Shown here piece by piece: positions 22,509 through 33,710 of a stretch of 64,000 bases of DNA. Within the stretch, counting starts at the first letter, position 1. Each line of letters begins with the position of its first letter. Source of the stretch: Acanthacorydalis orientalis (Eukaryota; Arthropoda; Insecta; Megaloptera; Corydalidae); NCBI GenBank assembly GCA_034766995.1, contig CM068317.1, positions 9,500,001-9,564,000 on the forward strand, given 5' to 3'. The notes below the pieces were generated by a model. It saw nothing but the letters and a program-made list of their open reading frames with translations. It was not told the origin of the DNA and did no database searches. Made by a program: the position numbers and the translations under genes.

Positions 22509-22859
22509 TAATTTAAATACACCATAATAATAAGATTTTATATTTTTTTTACAAAAAAATATTTATTATTTATTTTTCAGTATAACTATTAAACGATACT
22601 AATATTAATACTGGTGATTCTACGTGTAATATAATATTATCTATCTACATTTAATATGAATCGATACATGCTAGGCAGAAGAAGTTAACGAATGAAAAAA
22701 AGTTTCTATTTTTGTTGTTTTAAAAAATAATTGATATCATTATTGATATTGAGGTTCGATAGAAATAGAAAAAATCTAATAATTAAAAATGAAGAACACT
22801 TTTAATATATCTGAATTAGGTTTCAATTCAATTAAGTGATATTGATGTATAAATATTAT
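22503..22859. other. AT-rich noncoding stretch
   Basis: Nothing recognised. Confidence 0.6.
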
Positions 22860-23385
22860 GCTGATAGAAAAATAATTATGCTTTATGACCTTCAAATTCG
22901 TATAAATTTTGCTCTTTTTTGATTTTACTATTTTAAGTGATCCAGAATTGTTGAAGGACTAACTCCGAACTATTGTGTAAGCTCTCGCATTATTGTGCGT
23001 GATTCTGATTCAACTAAAGCCTTCCATTGATCGTTATGAACTGAAGGACCCCCACGACCTTCTTCATCTTACAGGCTTTTGTCCCCAGCACGAAATTTTT
23101 AGAACCATCATTGTATCGTACGTTACTTAAAAGCACCCACACTAAACGGATCCTTTAGTTTACGAGCAGTTTCTACTGTTTTAACAACCGTTTTGAACTC
23201 ATTCAAAAAGTTTGCTTTTATTTACTTCTTTTCCATCTTTAATTCAATAGCCTAATTTGAAGTAGAATTAATAATAAAGCCCAAATCGATGTTACCAAAA
23301 TAATGACCAAAAAATGTACTTTAAAATGCTATTAACAGGAAACCGATGAAATAACACTTTCATTGAAAAAAATTAGGATTTTTGA
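22860..23385 (-). mobile_element. mariner family A, helix-turn-helix-only deletion derivative
   Basis: The left end (GATAGAAAAATAATTATGCT) matches the family A 3' terminus; the other end is decayed. On the minus strand it carries the KKSK/VLDHLK end of the DNA-binding domain, a GxPSVHNDQWKA-like region, the QWWF-like region and the MEKK start. The 3' terminus follows directly after the DNA-binding domain. The deletion junction (AAAATCAAAAAAGAGCAAAA) is the same as in the copy at 58.2 kb. Several stops are present. Confidence 0.8.
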
Positions 23386-23648
23386 ACGACTTTTTTTGTA
23401 ATTTATACGCAAAATTCATTGTGAAATATTTTTTAAAAATAATTAGAGAGTCTCGAATGAACTGATTTAAAGTGTAATATTTAAATAAAATATATCTATC
23501 AAATGTAACCATATCAATTATTACTAAAAAAATCTGGCGGAAAAAAATACAAAAATGAACCCAAATATTTTATATTTTGTAATAATTGTATTTTATTTTA
23601 CCATTTATACTTATTGATTTTTTTATCTAATATAAAAATTTATACCTT

Positions 23649-23651
<3 letters not shown>

Positions 23652-23705
<54 letters not shown>

Positions 23706-23718
23706 ATATATATATATA
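23652..23718. repeat. (TA)n microsatellite
   Basis: About 67 bp of TA with a GTATGTA interruption. Confidence 0.95.
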
Positions 23719-23942
23719 AATTTTAACCACCAAATTACTTGTGGATAATAAATTGAAAAAAAATAATTTTTAAAAGTACTTCAACAGTATTTTTTTTAAA
23801 AAAATAGAATATATTCCAATTAAACCTTGTATATATTAGACAAGACATATGTAGTATAAATGAATATCAAAAAGTATTACATTTTTTTTATTTTAATGTA
23901 AAAGATATTATACATTTGAGTATAGCGCATAATAAATTAAAA

Positions 23943-23970
23943 TTATATATATATATATAAATATATGTAC

Positions 23971-24023
<53 letters not shown>

Positions 24024-24039
24024 TAAATATATGTATATG
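23943..24039. repeat. (TA)n microsatellite
   Basis: TA tracts with short interruptions, about 97 bp. Confidence 0.95.
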
Positions 24040-24332
24040 TTCTGTATGATATTAAAGAACTTAAAACTCGTATACGTCTTTTACGAAATCTCACTGAAAT
24101 ATTTTAATAACAAAAGTCCACTTTTCTCACATGTACACTAAGTTTATGTATAAAATAGTATTAATTCAGCGAGCGTCACGTACAAAATACGTAGGTATCA
24201 AATAAGTCCATTCTCTATACTAGTAGTAGATACGAAGCTGCTCGAAAGAGATAATGTCTATCTGAAAATTAGTTTGAATTATGCTTCGTCTCACTTTAAT
24301 AACGTTTGATTGTAAGAGTATATAATATTTGG

Positions 24333-24334
<2 letters not shown>

Positions 24335-24405
<71 letters not shown>
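24335..24405. repeat. (TA)n microsatellite
   Basis: About 70 bp of TA. Confidence 0.95.
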
Positions 24406-24950
24406 CAGAAAGTAGTAGAAATAGATGTGAAAAGCTGTGACGTCCTCAGCAGTAAAATAAACTTTTAAAGGATTACAAATGTATTTGTTTATATAACAAT
24501 AATGTAAAGAAATTTAATTCAAAACCTGCTTGTAGTAGCTTTTTTGATCAATTTTTTTGTATAAGTTTAAAAATTATACTTGTTAAAAATAATTAACTTA
24601 TTCTCATTGTAACATTACAGACTTACTCAACAATAAAAAACTTAAAAAAAATTTTTCGTGCATTTCATCTGAGAACTTATAACTTCATATAATAATATAG
24701 TTTATATAATTATATGATTATATTAGTTTATATTAATTATATTTGTTTATAACTTCAAATAATTATATATATTATGTATATAAAAACTAAAAATACATCT
24801 TGATTCATGATACATACTTAGCAATAAAATAAAATTACACATATCATTTAACTTATATTCTTGTATCATTTTCAGAAATTTTTCTAGATAAACTTTTGAT
24901 ATATTTAAAAATTAATTTAATTGTAAATTTTAAATTTTAATTTGTCAGTA

Positions 24951-24955
24951 TAATA

Positions 24956-25032
<77 letters not shown>

Positions 25033-25042
25033 ATGTATATAT
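24951..25042. repeat. (TA)n(TG)n compound microsatellite
   Basis: TA with two ACATA interruptions, then a TG tract. Confidence 0.95.
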
Positions 25043-25845
25043 AAATAGAGAGATAAAAAGAGAAAAACGAAAATGTTAGAATTGAAATGTATAAATTAAT
25101 TAATTTCAGAAGTATCTTTGAACAGTTTGTTTAAGTAAATTGCATATAAAAAATATTTTTTTACTTTTTAAATAATACGCTACTTTATACCGATTGTTTT
25201 ATATATTTTTGTGTTTTGTAATCATAAAAGAGGTACAACATCGCAATACCACCCTAATGAAATGAGACCAGATTCATATATTTTAATTGTATTTAACATT
25301 TTTTTCTCTTAAAACGTTGTCCAGAGGATCTTCATTCTTTTGAATCATGTGTCTGTCCTCTAATTTAATCAATGTATGTCTGTCTATCGGTTTATCTGTC
25401 AATTAATTTCAATATGTGTGTCATCTTCAAGTAGATCTACCTGAAAGTGATATATGTGCTAAAACTATTAGTATAGAACACGCAGGTGATCCAAAAGGAT
25501 AAGAAATAGTACGATAATCTATTAATGAAATCACAATATGTAAAAATTAATAATATATTTTTATTCTTAATGCTCCGTATTACATTATATTTCTTTTTAA
25601 CCTCACTTTCAACCATGGTAGGTAAATTATATTCTAATAGTTTTGTAAGAGGAGTAAGGATAATATATATATATATTACTATTTGATAGAGAAAGACTTT
25701 GTTATATAACATAAAAATACTCTAAAATCATAGTATTTAAAGCTATATCAGCTAAATAAATAACACATTTACAGAGTATTACAAGTCAAACAGAGAACTG
25801 TGACTAAATTTACTTTTAGAAATAAATTAAAATCAAACTCGCAGT
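25043..25845. other. AT-rich noncoding stretch
   Basis: No gene seen. It holds an R2-like copy (25318-25445) and an R1-like fragment at about 25776-25842 (GAACTGTGACTAAATTTACT). Confidence 0.5.
25318..25445 (+). repeat. dispersed repeat R2, degenerate copy
   Basis: GATCTTCATTCTTTTGAATC, a TGTGTCTGTCCTC word and a TCAATATGTGTGTCATCTTC..AGATCTACCTG stretch follow the same order as the left arm of the hairpin at 57640. Confidence 0.5.
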
Positions 25846-25853
25846 ATTTTAAT

Positions 25854-26143
25854 CAGGCCCGTAGCCAGTTTGTCATATTAGTGAAGGTAAACACAATTTT
25901 TGTGGGGAAAAATTTTTTTATGTCAAAATTGCTGTGGGTTAGATGGAAACGCGTTCATAGAAACGATTTTTTTTCGCGCGTAGAAACGTTTTTAATCATC
26001 AAGTTAAACCTATTAGGAAGATTCTCCCAATGATTCTCCATGATTTTCAAATATCCCAGAATCTCAGATTTTGTTGGGAAGGAGGGTTAAACGGATCAAC
26101 TAAGGGGAAATGCTCTCCTGGTGCTCCCCTGACTACGGGCCTG
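25854..26143. mobile_element. hAT-type MITE with perfect 8-bp target duplication
   Basis: Terminal repeats CAGGCCCGTAGCCAG and CTGACTACGGGCCTG are complementary over 15 bases with one mismatch. ATTTTAAT stands immediately outside both ends (25846-25853 and 26144-26151). An 8-bp duplication with CAG termini is the hAT signature. At 290 bp it cannot encode a transposase, and the open frames overlapping it are chance. Confidence 0.93.
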
Positions 26144-26151
26144 ATTTTAAT

Positions 26152-26476
26152 AGTATTTGTATACCGTCTCCGTGTAGTTTCCCAGGCTTTTTTATATTAT
26201 TTATATCTGTTGTCCGATTAATATCAATAATAATTTTAATAGTTGAGTTTTTTATATGTTTATATTATTAATGTGTATTTCGGTGAGTGAACATGGAATT
26301 CATTTGGGGTTAAATAAAAGGGATATTTCGACCTTAGCTGTTCAATCGGGGATCTGTTTTATTTTGGTATCAGTGTTCGAGTGCTATTGATCTTAGATAT
26401 TGACATGTTCTTAAACTTCAAATATCTACCTATCTAAACCAAACTCGACGTAATTTTATTATAGGAAAATGTTTAA
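26152..26476. other. noncoding stretch
   Basis: Nothing recognised. Confidence 0.6.
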
Positions 26477-26764
26477 CCCTCTGCACTCAGAATCCCATCA
26501 CCGCTGATATGAACATTTATTTTGGCAACTCGGAATGTCAGTAGAGCTGACATTTAAATGTTTTTTCCACAAGCTAATCACTTGTATTTTTCTAAAAATA
26601 TAATTTATAATAATGGATGAAATCAAAAAGAATATGTATAAATAATAAGTGTGTTTCCTTTCTTCAACTAAAAAGTAATCCTTAATTTTTCATGATGATA
26701 AGTTATATTTATATCTATCGAGTTCGTGGAAGAAAAATTGATAATATTCCCTGAATGGGAAGGG
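26477..26764. mobile_element. piggyBac-like MITE
   Basis: Flanked on both sides by TTAA (26473-26476 and 26765-26768). Ends CCCTCTGCACTCAG and CTGAATGGGAAGGG are complementary at 10 of 14 positions with the outer CCCT/AGGG exact. Internally AATGTCAG-TAGAG-CTGACATT (26534-26554) is a perfect 8-bp hairpin. TTAA target sites and CCCT-type ends are characteristic of piggyBac. At 288 bp it is non-autonomous. Confidence 0.85.
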
Positions 26765-27039
26765 TTAATAATTATTCCGAATTTTTAAACCCGAGACGCC
26801 TTCATCTTCCTCTTCAAAAATGAAAAATAGAAGAATACTCCACGAGTCGATGTCATAGAAATGTGTTTATTAGATTTTTGAATGTTTTGTTAAAAGAATA
26901 TTTCAGTGTTGATAAATAAATTGTAAAAATCAAAATATCTATAGCGGAACAAATTTATTTTAAAGTAAACATTCTGTGTTTTATAGTTTTGGTTTTAAAA
27001 TTTTGTACTAGAATAAGAAAATAAATATCTCTTCTATAC

Positions 27040-27195
27040 CTTACCGCTCTGAGGATGTTGATATTGCGATCGAAATGCTCACAGGCATTAATCAAAAATG
27101 ATCAGTAATCATTTGCTGAACATTTTTTTATCAGAGCAATCTTTTGTGGTTTGTGTGTCTAAAAAATAATTAATTGGTGAAAACCCTAAATATTT
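27040..27195 (+). repeat. dispersed repeat R1, partial copy
   Basis: Contains CTCTGAGGATGTTGATATTG, GCGATCGAAATGC, CAGTAATCATTTGCTGAACA and AATTAATTGGTGAAAA in the R1 order. Confidence 0.6.
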
Positions 27196-27640
27196 ATTTT
27201 ATAAGAAGTTAAAAAATTTTTAATTTCCCCTTTGAATTTAAAAAAATAATTTGAAACTAAACATTTAGTGTTGACGTGTGAACACATCACGGTGACACCG
27301 AGTACGTTTAACGTATTACACAAATGCACACACATTCACATGCACACTAATGTATATGCAAAAAGTGTGTTGAGACGACGAGTGGTCGGGTTCCATTGGC
27401 CCGATGACGGCGGTGTGGTAACTATAGCAGGTAACGATATCGACTTCTCTTCGGATTTCTTTGTTTTGTTTTTGTACCTTTGCTCGCCACCGTGCGCCGC
27501 CAGCGGCGGCGAATGCGGCGGAGCATTGCTTGCTCGCGAAACCCTTTTTAGTATTCAGAAAGCTCCAATATTTAATCCCTAATCTCACCCCGCCGGCTCA
27601 TCATTAGTCATCGGAGCTACTTGATAGTTTGCAGTTGGAA
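27196..27640. other. CpG-rich island
   Basis: Strong local GC rise with GCGCCGCCAGCGGCGGCGAA at about 27494. It is open on both strands for about 90-104 codons, a consequence of composition. No recognised protein or repeat. Could be a promoter or conserved noncoding element. Confidence 0.4.
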
Positions 27641-27874
27641 ATGTACATTGTATTCTTTTCCATTTTTGTATTGACGACAAGTTTTGTTATTATTACAGAT
27701 GTTTCAAGATATTTTTATTTAGTAACACCTTTACATATTGAATTTACTTTAATTAAATCTCTTTATACATCTCTTTAATGTTCATAACCTGACAGAGAAG
27801 AATAAATAGAAGCATGTAGTATATTTCTAAGAAACGATTATTTTTTTCATATATTTTATAATATACATTTTACA

Positions 27875-27906
<32 letters not shown>

Positions 27907-27914
27907 TAATAATA

Positions 27915-28335
27915 TATTTTTTGAGCAGAAATCAAATTTTAAAATTAAAATACAAAATTATTTTTCATATCAATTTCTAAATACATTCTCTTTTTCTTCG
28001 ATTTATATTTTATTTTAACTTTCTAGATAATATCACCCTATAAATAAAAATTAACACGTGATTTGTAAGCGATTATTCGTTTTATGATTGGTTGATAGAA
28101 ATCTCGGTTTTATATAAATTGCATATTTTCTTGAACACAAATCTAAAAATTAAAATACAAAAGTATATTTCATATCAATTTCTGAATACATATTCTTCTT
28201 TTCTTCGATTTACACTTTATATTTTTATATCTTTCTAGGTAATATCTCTCTATTATTTAAAATTAAAACGTGATCGTAGTCATGTGTCTGATTATTCGTT
28301 TTCTGATTGGTTGATAGATAGGTCACGTGTCCTCT
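27915..28335 (+). repeat. tandem duplication, two units of about 215-229 bp
   Basis: Unit 1 (about 27915-28120) and unit 2 (about 28128-28335) share TCATATCAATTTCT, TTCTTCGATTTA, CTTTCTAG.TAATATC and ATTATTCGTTTT.TGATTGGTTGATAGA. The anchors CAATTTCT (27971, 28186) and GATTGGTTGAT (28086, 28315) give the spacing. Each unit contains one inverted CCAAT box in the context TGATTGGTTGAT. Confidence 0.8.
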
Positions 28336-28620
28336 GTTCTGATTGGCTGACATTAGTTGCACGGATGTAGCTCTCTCACGGTGTACAACGAAAGAAATTT
28401 ATATGATTTTAATGTAAAACTGATGACACTTATTCAAAATATTGTATTTAGTGAAGGTTTAGAGTATAAAAATTATTACACATTTTAACTTTCTACTTTG
28501 TTATGTTAATTATTATAAACTTTCCAATAAAATTTTTACGACTTACATTTTATGCGGATTTATTTTGTTAATTTCTGTTATTTATTTAGGGGGGAAAACT
28601 CTCTCAGGGGTATTGGTGAC
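28290..28620 (+). repeat. dispersed repeat R3, copy 1
   Basis: Shares with 43065-43400, in the same order: TTTTCTGATTGGTTGATA, ACGGTGTACAACGAAAGA, TGTAAAACTGA, TATTGTATTTAGTGAAG, ACTTTCCAATAAAATTTTTA, CGACTTACATTTTA and TAATTTCTGTTATTTAT. Superfamily unknown; no terminal repeats seen. Confidence 0.75.
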
Positions 28621-29049
28621 AGCAGCAAGCAGAGAGTGAAGTCCCCTAGTAATACTAAATTTCAAATAGATAAAAAATTTACCGATTCAAAACAATATTT
28701 ACTATGAAAAAAATAAATATTTCTAAGTATACATGAATTTGCTATATTAACCTTTCATAGACTAAGTTTTTATTCGCAATATAACTTAATAATTAATATT
28801 TATAATATCTTAGTCATGCATTAAAAAATGACAACTTAATATGAATTTACTAAATTCAAGAAATAATTTGTTTTAAAAAATGTTGATATTATCTAATAGA
28901 ACATTTTTTTGAGGATAATTTTGTACTTTTTGTTGTTAAATTATATTTTTAATTTTTTTTGACACACGACTTTTCGTTAAACAAATCACAAAAGTATTGT
29001 CTAATAAATAAATATTTAATACGAATAAATGATTACTTTTGATTGATAC
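28621..29049. other. AT-rich noncoding stretch
   Basis: Nothing recognised. Confidence 0.6.
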
Positions 29050-29262
29050 TTATGCGAATTTCAAAGATGATGCTGTTATCCCCAAAACTAAAAGATATAG
29101 AAAATTCGATAGATTTTCTATGTCTTGACGCTGTTTTCATAAGCAAGAATCAGAAATGATAAATACACATTTATTGAACATTTTAATCAGTAACTTTTCT
29201 CTGGTTTGTGAAATGTAAGAACAATTGATTGGTGAAAATAAATTTATCTATGTCAGAACTGT
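29050..29262 (+). repeat. dispersed repeat R1, partial copy
   Basis: Contains TTTATTGAACATTTTAATCA, TTTGTGAAATG, CAATTGATTGGTGAAAATAA and TCTATGTCAGAACTGT in R1 order. Confidence 0.65.
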
Positions 29263-29281
29263 ATTATATTTTTAAATATTT

Positions 29282-29284
<3 letters not shown>

Positions 29285-29345
<61 letters not shown>

Positions 29346-29365
29346 GAGAGAGAAAGAGAGAGAAT
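29285..29365. repeat. (TA)n(GA)n compound microsatellite
   Basis: About 60 bp of TA followed by a GAGAGA-type tract. Confidence 0.95.
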
Positions 29366-29472
29366 TATATGAATACATATTTCCATATAATTATTATTTA
29401 TAAACACAACTTATAAAATAAACTTTACTCAAATATTACAACTAATTGTTTATATAATATTATAATATAACT

Positions 29473-30128
29473 CAGCGTTTCTCAACCTATGGGTCGCGTT
29501 AAAATTTAATGGGTCACGAAATAGCTACTACCTTCCGTAGAAATACTTGTATTACTGAAATGTTTTCTAATAACTGAAAAAAATAGATGAATCTGTTAAG
29601 CACTGCATATTATTTTTTATTTTTTTGGAATAAAAGAAAAAAAATTCTGATGAAACTAATTCCGATAATAAAAATGCAGAAATGTTTAGTATGTCAAGCG
29701 AACCAGTAGCAAAAGTAAACATCAACAACAAAGCACAATATTTGCTTGTGTTATTGTATTCATAATTGACATAAGAGTTTTTTATAAATATAATTCAAAC
29801 TATTTTAGTGACTTATAGTTTTAAAATAGTCTGTTTTATTTAAAATCGTTATTCTTAATTTTTTTATAGTTAAATTTCAATAATAAAACCTGAATTTGAA
29901 GTATGTGTTATAAATTGAAATTCGTCTGAACCGCTCTCAGTAGAAATGTACTCAATGTTACATTTCATACGTGGATTGTTATCAAATATGCATAATTTTA
30001 TTTACTTATATTATATATAGTGACTCGTCTGCCAGGTTTTTAAAAATTTTATATTATAAACATTTGTGTCACAAAACCATTACAAACAAATAGATTGGGT
30101 CACATGGTAAAAAAGTTGAGAAATACTG
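29473..30128. mobile_element. Charlie-like hAT non-autonomous element
   Basis: Left terminus CAGCGTTTCTCAACCTATGG and right terminus AGTTGAGAAATACTG are complementary apart from few mismatches and match the known CAG.GTTCTCAACC pattern of Charlie-type hATs. Flanking 8-mers ATATAACT (29465-29472) and ATCTAACT (30129-30136) agree at 7 of 8 positions. The subterminal GGGTCGCG..TGGGTCACGAA block has a counterpart GGGTCACATGG at the other end. 656 bp, no open frame. Confidence 0.88.
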
Positions 30129-30274
30129 ATCTAACTTGTTAGTCGATGACCATAAAGACATTAAAGTCTTAATTATGTTTTCATCTCAATTGAAATTATA
30201 TTTTTTAATAATTAATATCGTTTAAGATGTATAATATAGTCGTTTCAGAAATAAAGCAAAAAAGTATATTTATA

Positions 30275-30353
30275 TTAGGTCGATGCAAAATTTATTACGG
30301 TTTTTATCATTTGAAAACCATGTAAACCTGCAATTATGTTTGCACCGACCTAA
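30275..30353. mobile_element. 79-bp mini-mariner made only of family B ends
   Basis: TTAGGTCGATGCAAA and TTTGCACCGACCTAA are complementary with one mismatch, and TA stands outside both ends. The inner bases TTACGGTTTTTATCATTTG match the family B 5' end seen at 62.97 kb. CATGTAAACCTGCAATTATG matches the 3' end. All coding DNA is deleted. Confidence 0.9.
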
Positions 30354-30484
30354 TAATTAAAATATATATATACAAGAATCTTAAAAGATTTACAATTTGT
30401 TAAGTAAACGAAATTGAATAAAATTAATTTTTGCTTTTTTTACTTGATAAAAATAAATGCTCCACTACTTACACAATTTTTTTC

Positions 30485-30686
30485 TTCCCTTTCATTTTCA
30501 TTTCACTTTAAGAAACATTATGCTTATTCTGTAATATTTCTCTCCAATCCTCTTTTCCTTGATAGTTTTTGAGTCAGTTAGCCTTTTTTCATTATTTCTA
30601 TTTATTTTCATTTAACATTATGTTATGACTTAATCTACATATTGACATTTTAAAAAAATATAACACTCAGTGAATATTTAAGGAAG

Positions 30687-30727
<41 letters not shown>

Positions 30728-30785
30728 TATGTGTAAAAAATGCTGAAAAAAAAATTATACATAGAAAACAAAACTAAAAAATAAA
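30485..30785 (+). repeat. repeat R4, dispersed copy
   Basis: Shares with 31990-32325, in order, ATATTTCTCTC..CAATCCTCTTTTC, TAGTTTTTGAGTCAGTTAGC, TTCATTTAACATTATGTT, TATTTAAGGAAGATAT, a TA array and TGCTGAA.AAAAAATTATACA. Confidence 0.85.
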
Positions 30786-31180
30786 TTATATATAATAAAT
30801 GACACTTAATAATATCATATGGTGTCAATTCAAAAATTGTATTAATTTTAGTAATTTAGAAAAACATTTTCTGTATTCATCCATTCTAATCATTTTTTTC
30901 ATAACTTTTTCTTAAACAAAGTATTAAATATCCTTGCGATAATCATACGTAAATATTTAAAAAAATGTTTGTTATCAAACTAATTTTAAAATTACTTTCT
31001 TAGAATTATATTACAACCATTTACTAATCTTTTTCTAACAATGTTTCAAACATGTATCATCTAAAACATATAAAAATATAAAAACATTTCCACGAATGAC
31101 ATTTTTTAAAAATTTGATCAACAAAATAGGTGAAAAAACACACATATACAGTAATAAGAATATGCTATTAAAATTATGTC
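30786..31180. other. AT-rich noncoding stretch
   Basis: Nothing recognised. Confidence 0.6.
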
Positions 31181-31610
31181 CGCGACACTGCAGACTAACA
31201 CGTTCCCGCATCACACATATCTTCCCTCAACCCTCTGAAATATCAGAACGAACTCGCAACCCTTTCGAACGTGTACATACGACGCACACGTTCTCGCTCG
31301 TTCGCATTCGCGTGCGAGCCGCGCGTCGCGCTCGCACATTTCGGACCGATTGTCATTTGCAATCGATGTGTCGTCGTCGTCTGGCCCCCGCTTTTGTTTC
31401 ATTTCTTTCCCGCCCGTCGGCCCCCTTTTAGTCCGTCGTCGCCTGCTCCGATCATATATCGCTGCTTGCATCCATTATTCAACCCCGCGGTGTCAACTCA
31501 CACCGCCGCACCACATGTCCTGTTACTCTTATATGTATGACTCTCTGTATGTGTTCCCCACCTTCATGTGTCCCTCCAGTGCTCGCCAAGTCTTTAGGAA
31601 ACGAAAGAGA
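31181..31610. other. CpG-rich island
   Basis: The most pronounced island of the window, with GCGTGCGAGCCGCGCGTCGC at about 31309 and TGTCGTCGTCGTCTGGCC at about 31369. Four frames stay open for 86-138 codons on both strands, which is expected for stop-poor CG-rich DNA. None is recognisable, so no gene is called. It lies between two copies of repeat R4. Confidence 0.4.
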
Positions 31611-31854
31611 GGTCATAGACTTACATTCGTCTATATCATACACTTTTTATTGGAAAAGTTATTTTTTTACAATTTATTCAAATCCAAGAATAAAATATCC
31701 AATTTCAATAATTATAAAGATGTTATATTTTTAATATATGATATAAACTCGTTAAGTAATTATTAAAATTCTATTTTATACGAGTATATGAATAATCAAT
31801 CATTTTTTTTATTGAAAGATATTAGGTTTAGAAAATTCTAATTAGAAAAATATA

Positions 31855-32202
31855 AACTTTTTTTATAAATCACTTCATCATAAATTCAGTATTTAAATAG
31901 ACTATTGTAAAAAAACACACTGGTAAAATTACATTTTAACTTTTTTTGAAAGTAAAGGGAATTAACATCAATTTTTAATATTATAATTTCGGGCCATTTT
32001 ATTTTTCATTTTATTTTAAGAAAAATTATACTTATTCTATAATATTTCTCTCTTTCTCTTCAATCCTCTTTTCTTATATAGTTTTTGAGTCAGTTAGCCT
32101 CTTTTCATTATTTTTATTCATTTTCATTTAACATTATGTTGTAACTTAATCTTGATATTGACATTTAAAGAAATGTTACAGTCAGTGGCTATTTAAGGAA
32201 GA

Positions 32203-32234
<32 letters not shown>

Positions 32235-32235
32235 C

Positions 32236-32266
<31 letters not shown>

Positions 32267-32325
32267 AGTGTGTAAAAAAATGCTGAAGAAAAAATTATAC
32301 ACTGAAAACAAAACTAAAAAATGAA
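31855..32325 (+). repeat. repeat R4, tandem unit 1
   Basis: The anchor TAAATTCAGTATTTAAATAG occurs at 31881 and again at 32349, a period of 468 bp. It also shares CACACTGGTAAA, GAAAGTAAAG.GAATTAACAT and the block shared with 30485-30785. Confidence 0.85.
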
Positions 32326-32620
32326 CTTTTTCTATAATCAATTTATCATAAATTCAGTATTTAAATAGAATATTATAAAAACCACACTGGTAAACATATA
32401 TTTTAACTTTGGTTGAAAGTAAAGAGAATTAACATCAATTTTTAATATTTTGGCCATTTTACTTTAAAAAAATATACTTATTCAATAACATTTCTCTCTT
32501 TCCCTTCAATCATCTTTTCTTTTACATGTTTTGAGTCAATGAGCTTTTTTTCATTATTTTTATTTAAAATTATGTTGTTACTTAATTTTGATATTAACTT
32601 TCTAATTTTTAATATTATAA
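32326..32620 (+). repeat. repeat R4, truncated tandem unit 2
   Basis: Repeats the start of unit 1 in order, through GGCCATTTTACTTT, CATTTCTCTCTTTCCCTTCA and GAGTCAATGAGC. It then ends before the TA array. Confidence 0.8.
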
Positions 32621-33286
32621 TTTCCTTCGCCACATTTATGAATTTAAATTTGAAACTTGGGAATTTATTTATTTAATAGTCTAATTATTTTTTCGATACC
32701 ATAAAGATATAACATATAGGGATAGAAGGTTATATTATATCCTTACCGTTCATCTGTCTTCAAATTTCGATTGCTAACACAACTAACTTATTTCAAAAAA
32801 ATACAGAGTATATGAAGTGATTTTTTTAAATCTAAAATAATATAAAAGTAATGTTTGAAAACATATATCAAATAGATTCAAGTATTACTTAAATATTATT
32901 CTGTCTACTTAATCTAATAATACTAGATATTATTTTTGTAGATCTATTTCCAAATTATTTCATATAAGAATATAATTATTTATTATCACTATCTAGTTTT
33001 CAAAAATAAATTTTTAACTCGCTTTTAATTCTACAAAAAATATTTTATTGAAAAATTTTATTTAATAATTTTGTTCTTTTTTTATTATAAATCTATATTA
33101 TTGTTACTTATACGTATTTAAATGTCAATATCATTATTTTCAAAACGCTGTGATATAGAAAAATATTGTAATTTCTATAAAAGTAAAATAAATTCTTCAT
33201 ATTATTTTAAAGTTTCTGTTTCTGTATAAAACAACCAAGATTTTTTGTTTTTTTAAAGAACGCCTTTAACGCCAAGTATATGTATG

Positions 33287-33328
<42 letters not shown>

Positions 33329-33710
33329 CTTAGAATTCAGAAACAAACGACACTCAAAACTGATTGTACAAGAAATAAATGTTTACTCAATCTTCATGAC
33401 TCACAGAACAACCACAAAATAAAAAAGACACAAATCTTTGAATTTAGAAAAAAATAATAATTTTAATTCAATTCAAAAACAAACTACTTATTTGAACTAT
33501 AACCTTTACTCCAAGTTAATTCTTGGTTATTAAAAAGAAAATAACTTTTGTCCAAAATAGATTACTTAAATATAAAATATTTGAAAAAATCTTTAGTAAA
33601 TGAAAATTGTTCATTGTTTAAATAATGAAAAATCTTGAAAAGAGCGTTTAACAAAGTTGTATATAATTTATATATATATATATATATAGAAACTATACAT
33701 GAAAGTATCT
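32621..33710. other. AT-rich noncoding stretch
   Basis: No gene seen; a TA array lies at 33288-33328 and a shorter one at 33670-33689. Confidence 0.6.

Larger units (their letters stand above)
23386..24950. other. AT-rich noncoding stretch with TA arrays
   Basis: No gene seen. TA arrays lie at 23652-23718, 23943-24039 and 24335-24405. The open frame at 23888-24094 is translated TA repeat. Confidence 0.6.

Noticed and set aside
25800..26221. Two short open frames around 25.8-26.2 kb
   Set aside because: They cross the borders of the hAT MITE and its target duplication, so they cannot be an old gene.
27268..27588. Opposed 104- and 90-codon frames
   Set aside because: Composition effect of the CpG island, with no recognisable motif.
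31096..31766. Four overlapping frames of 86-138 codons in the CpG island
   Set aside because: All frames and both strands are open together because the DNA is stop-poor. None looks like a protein family.
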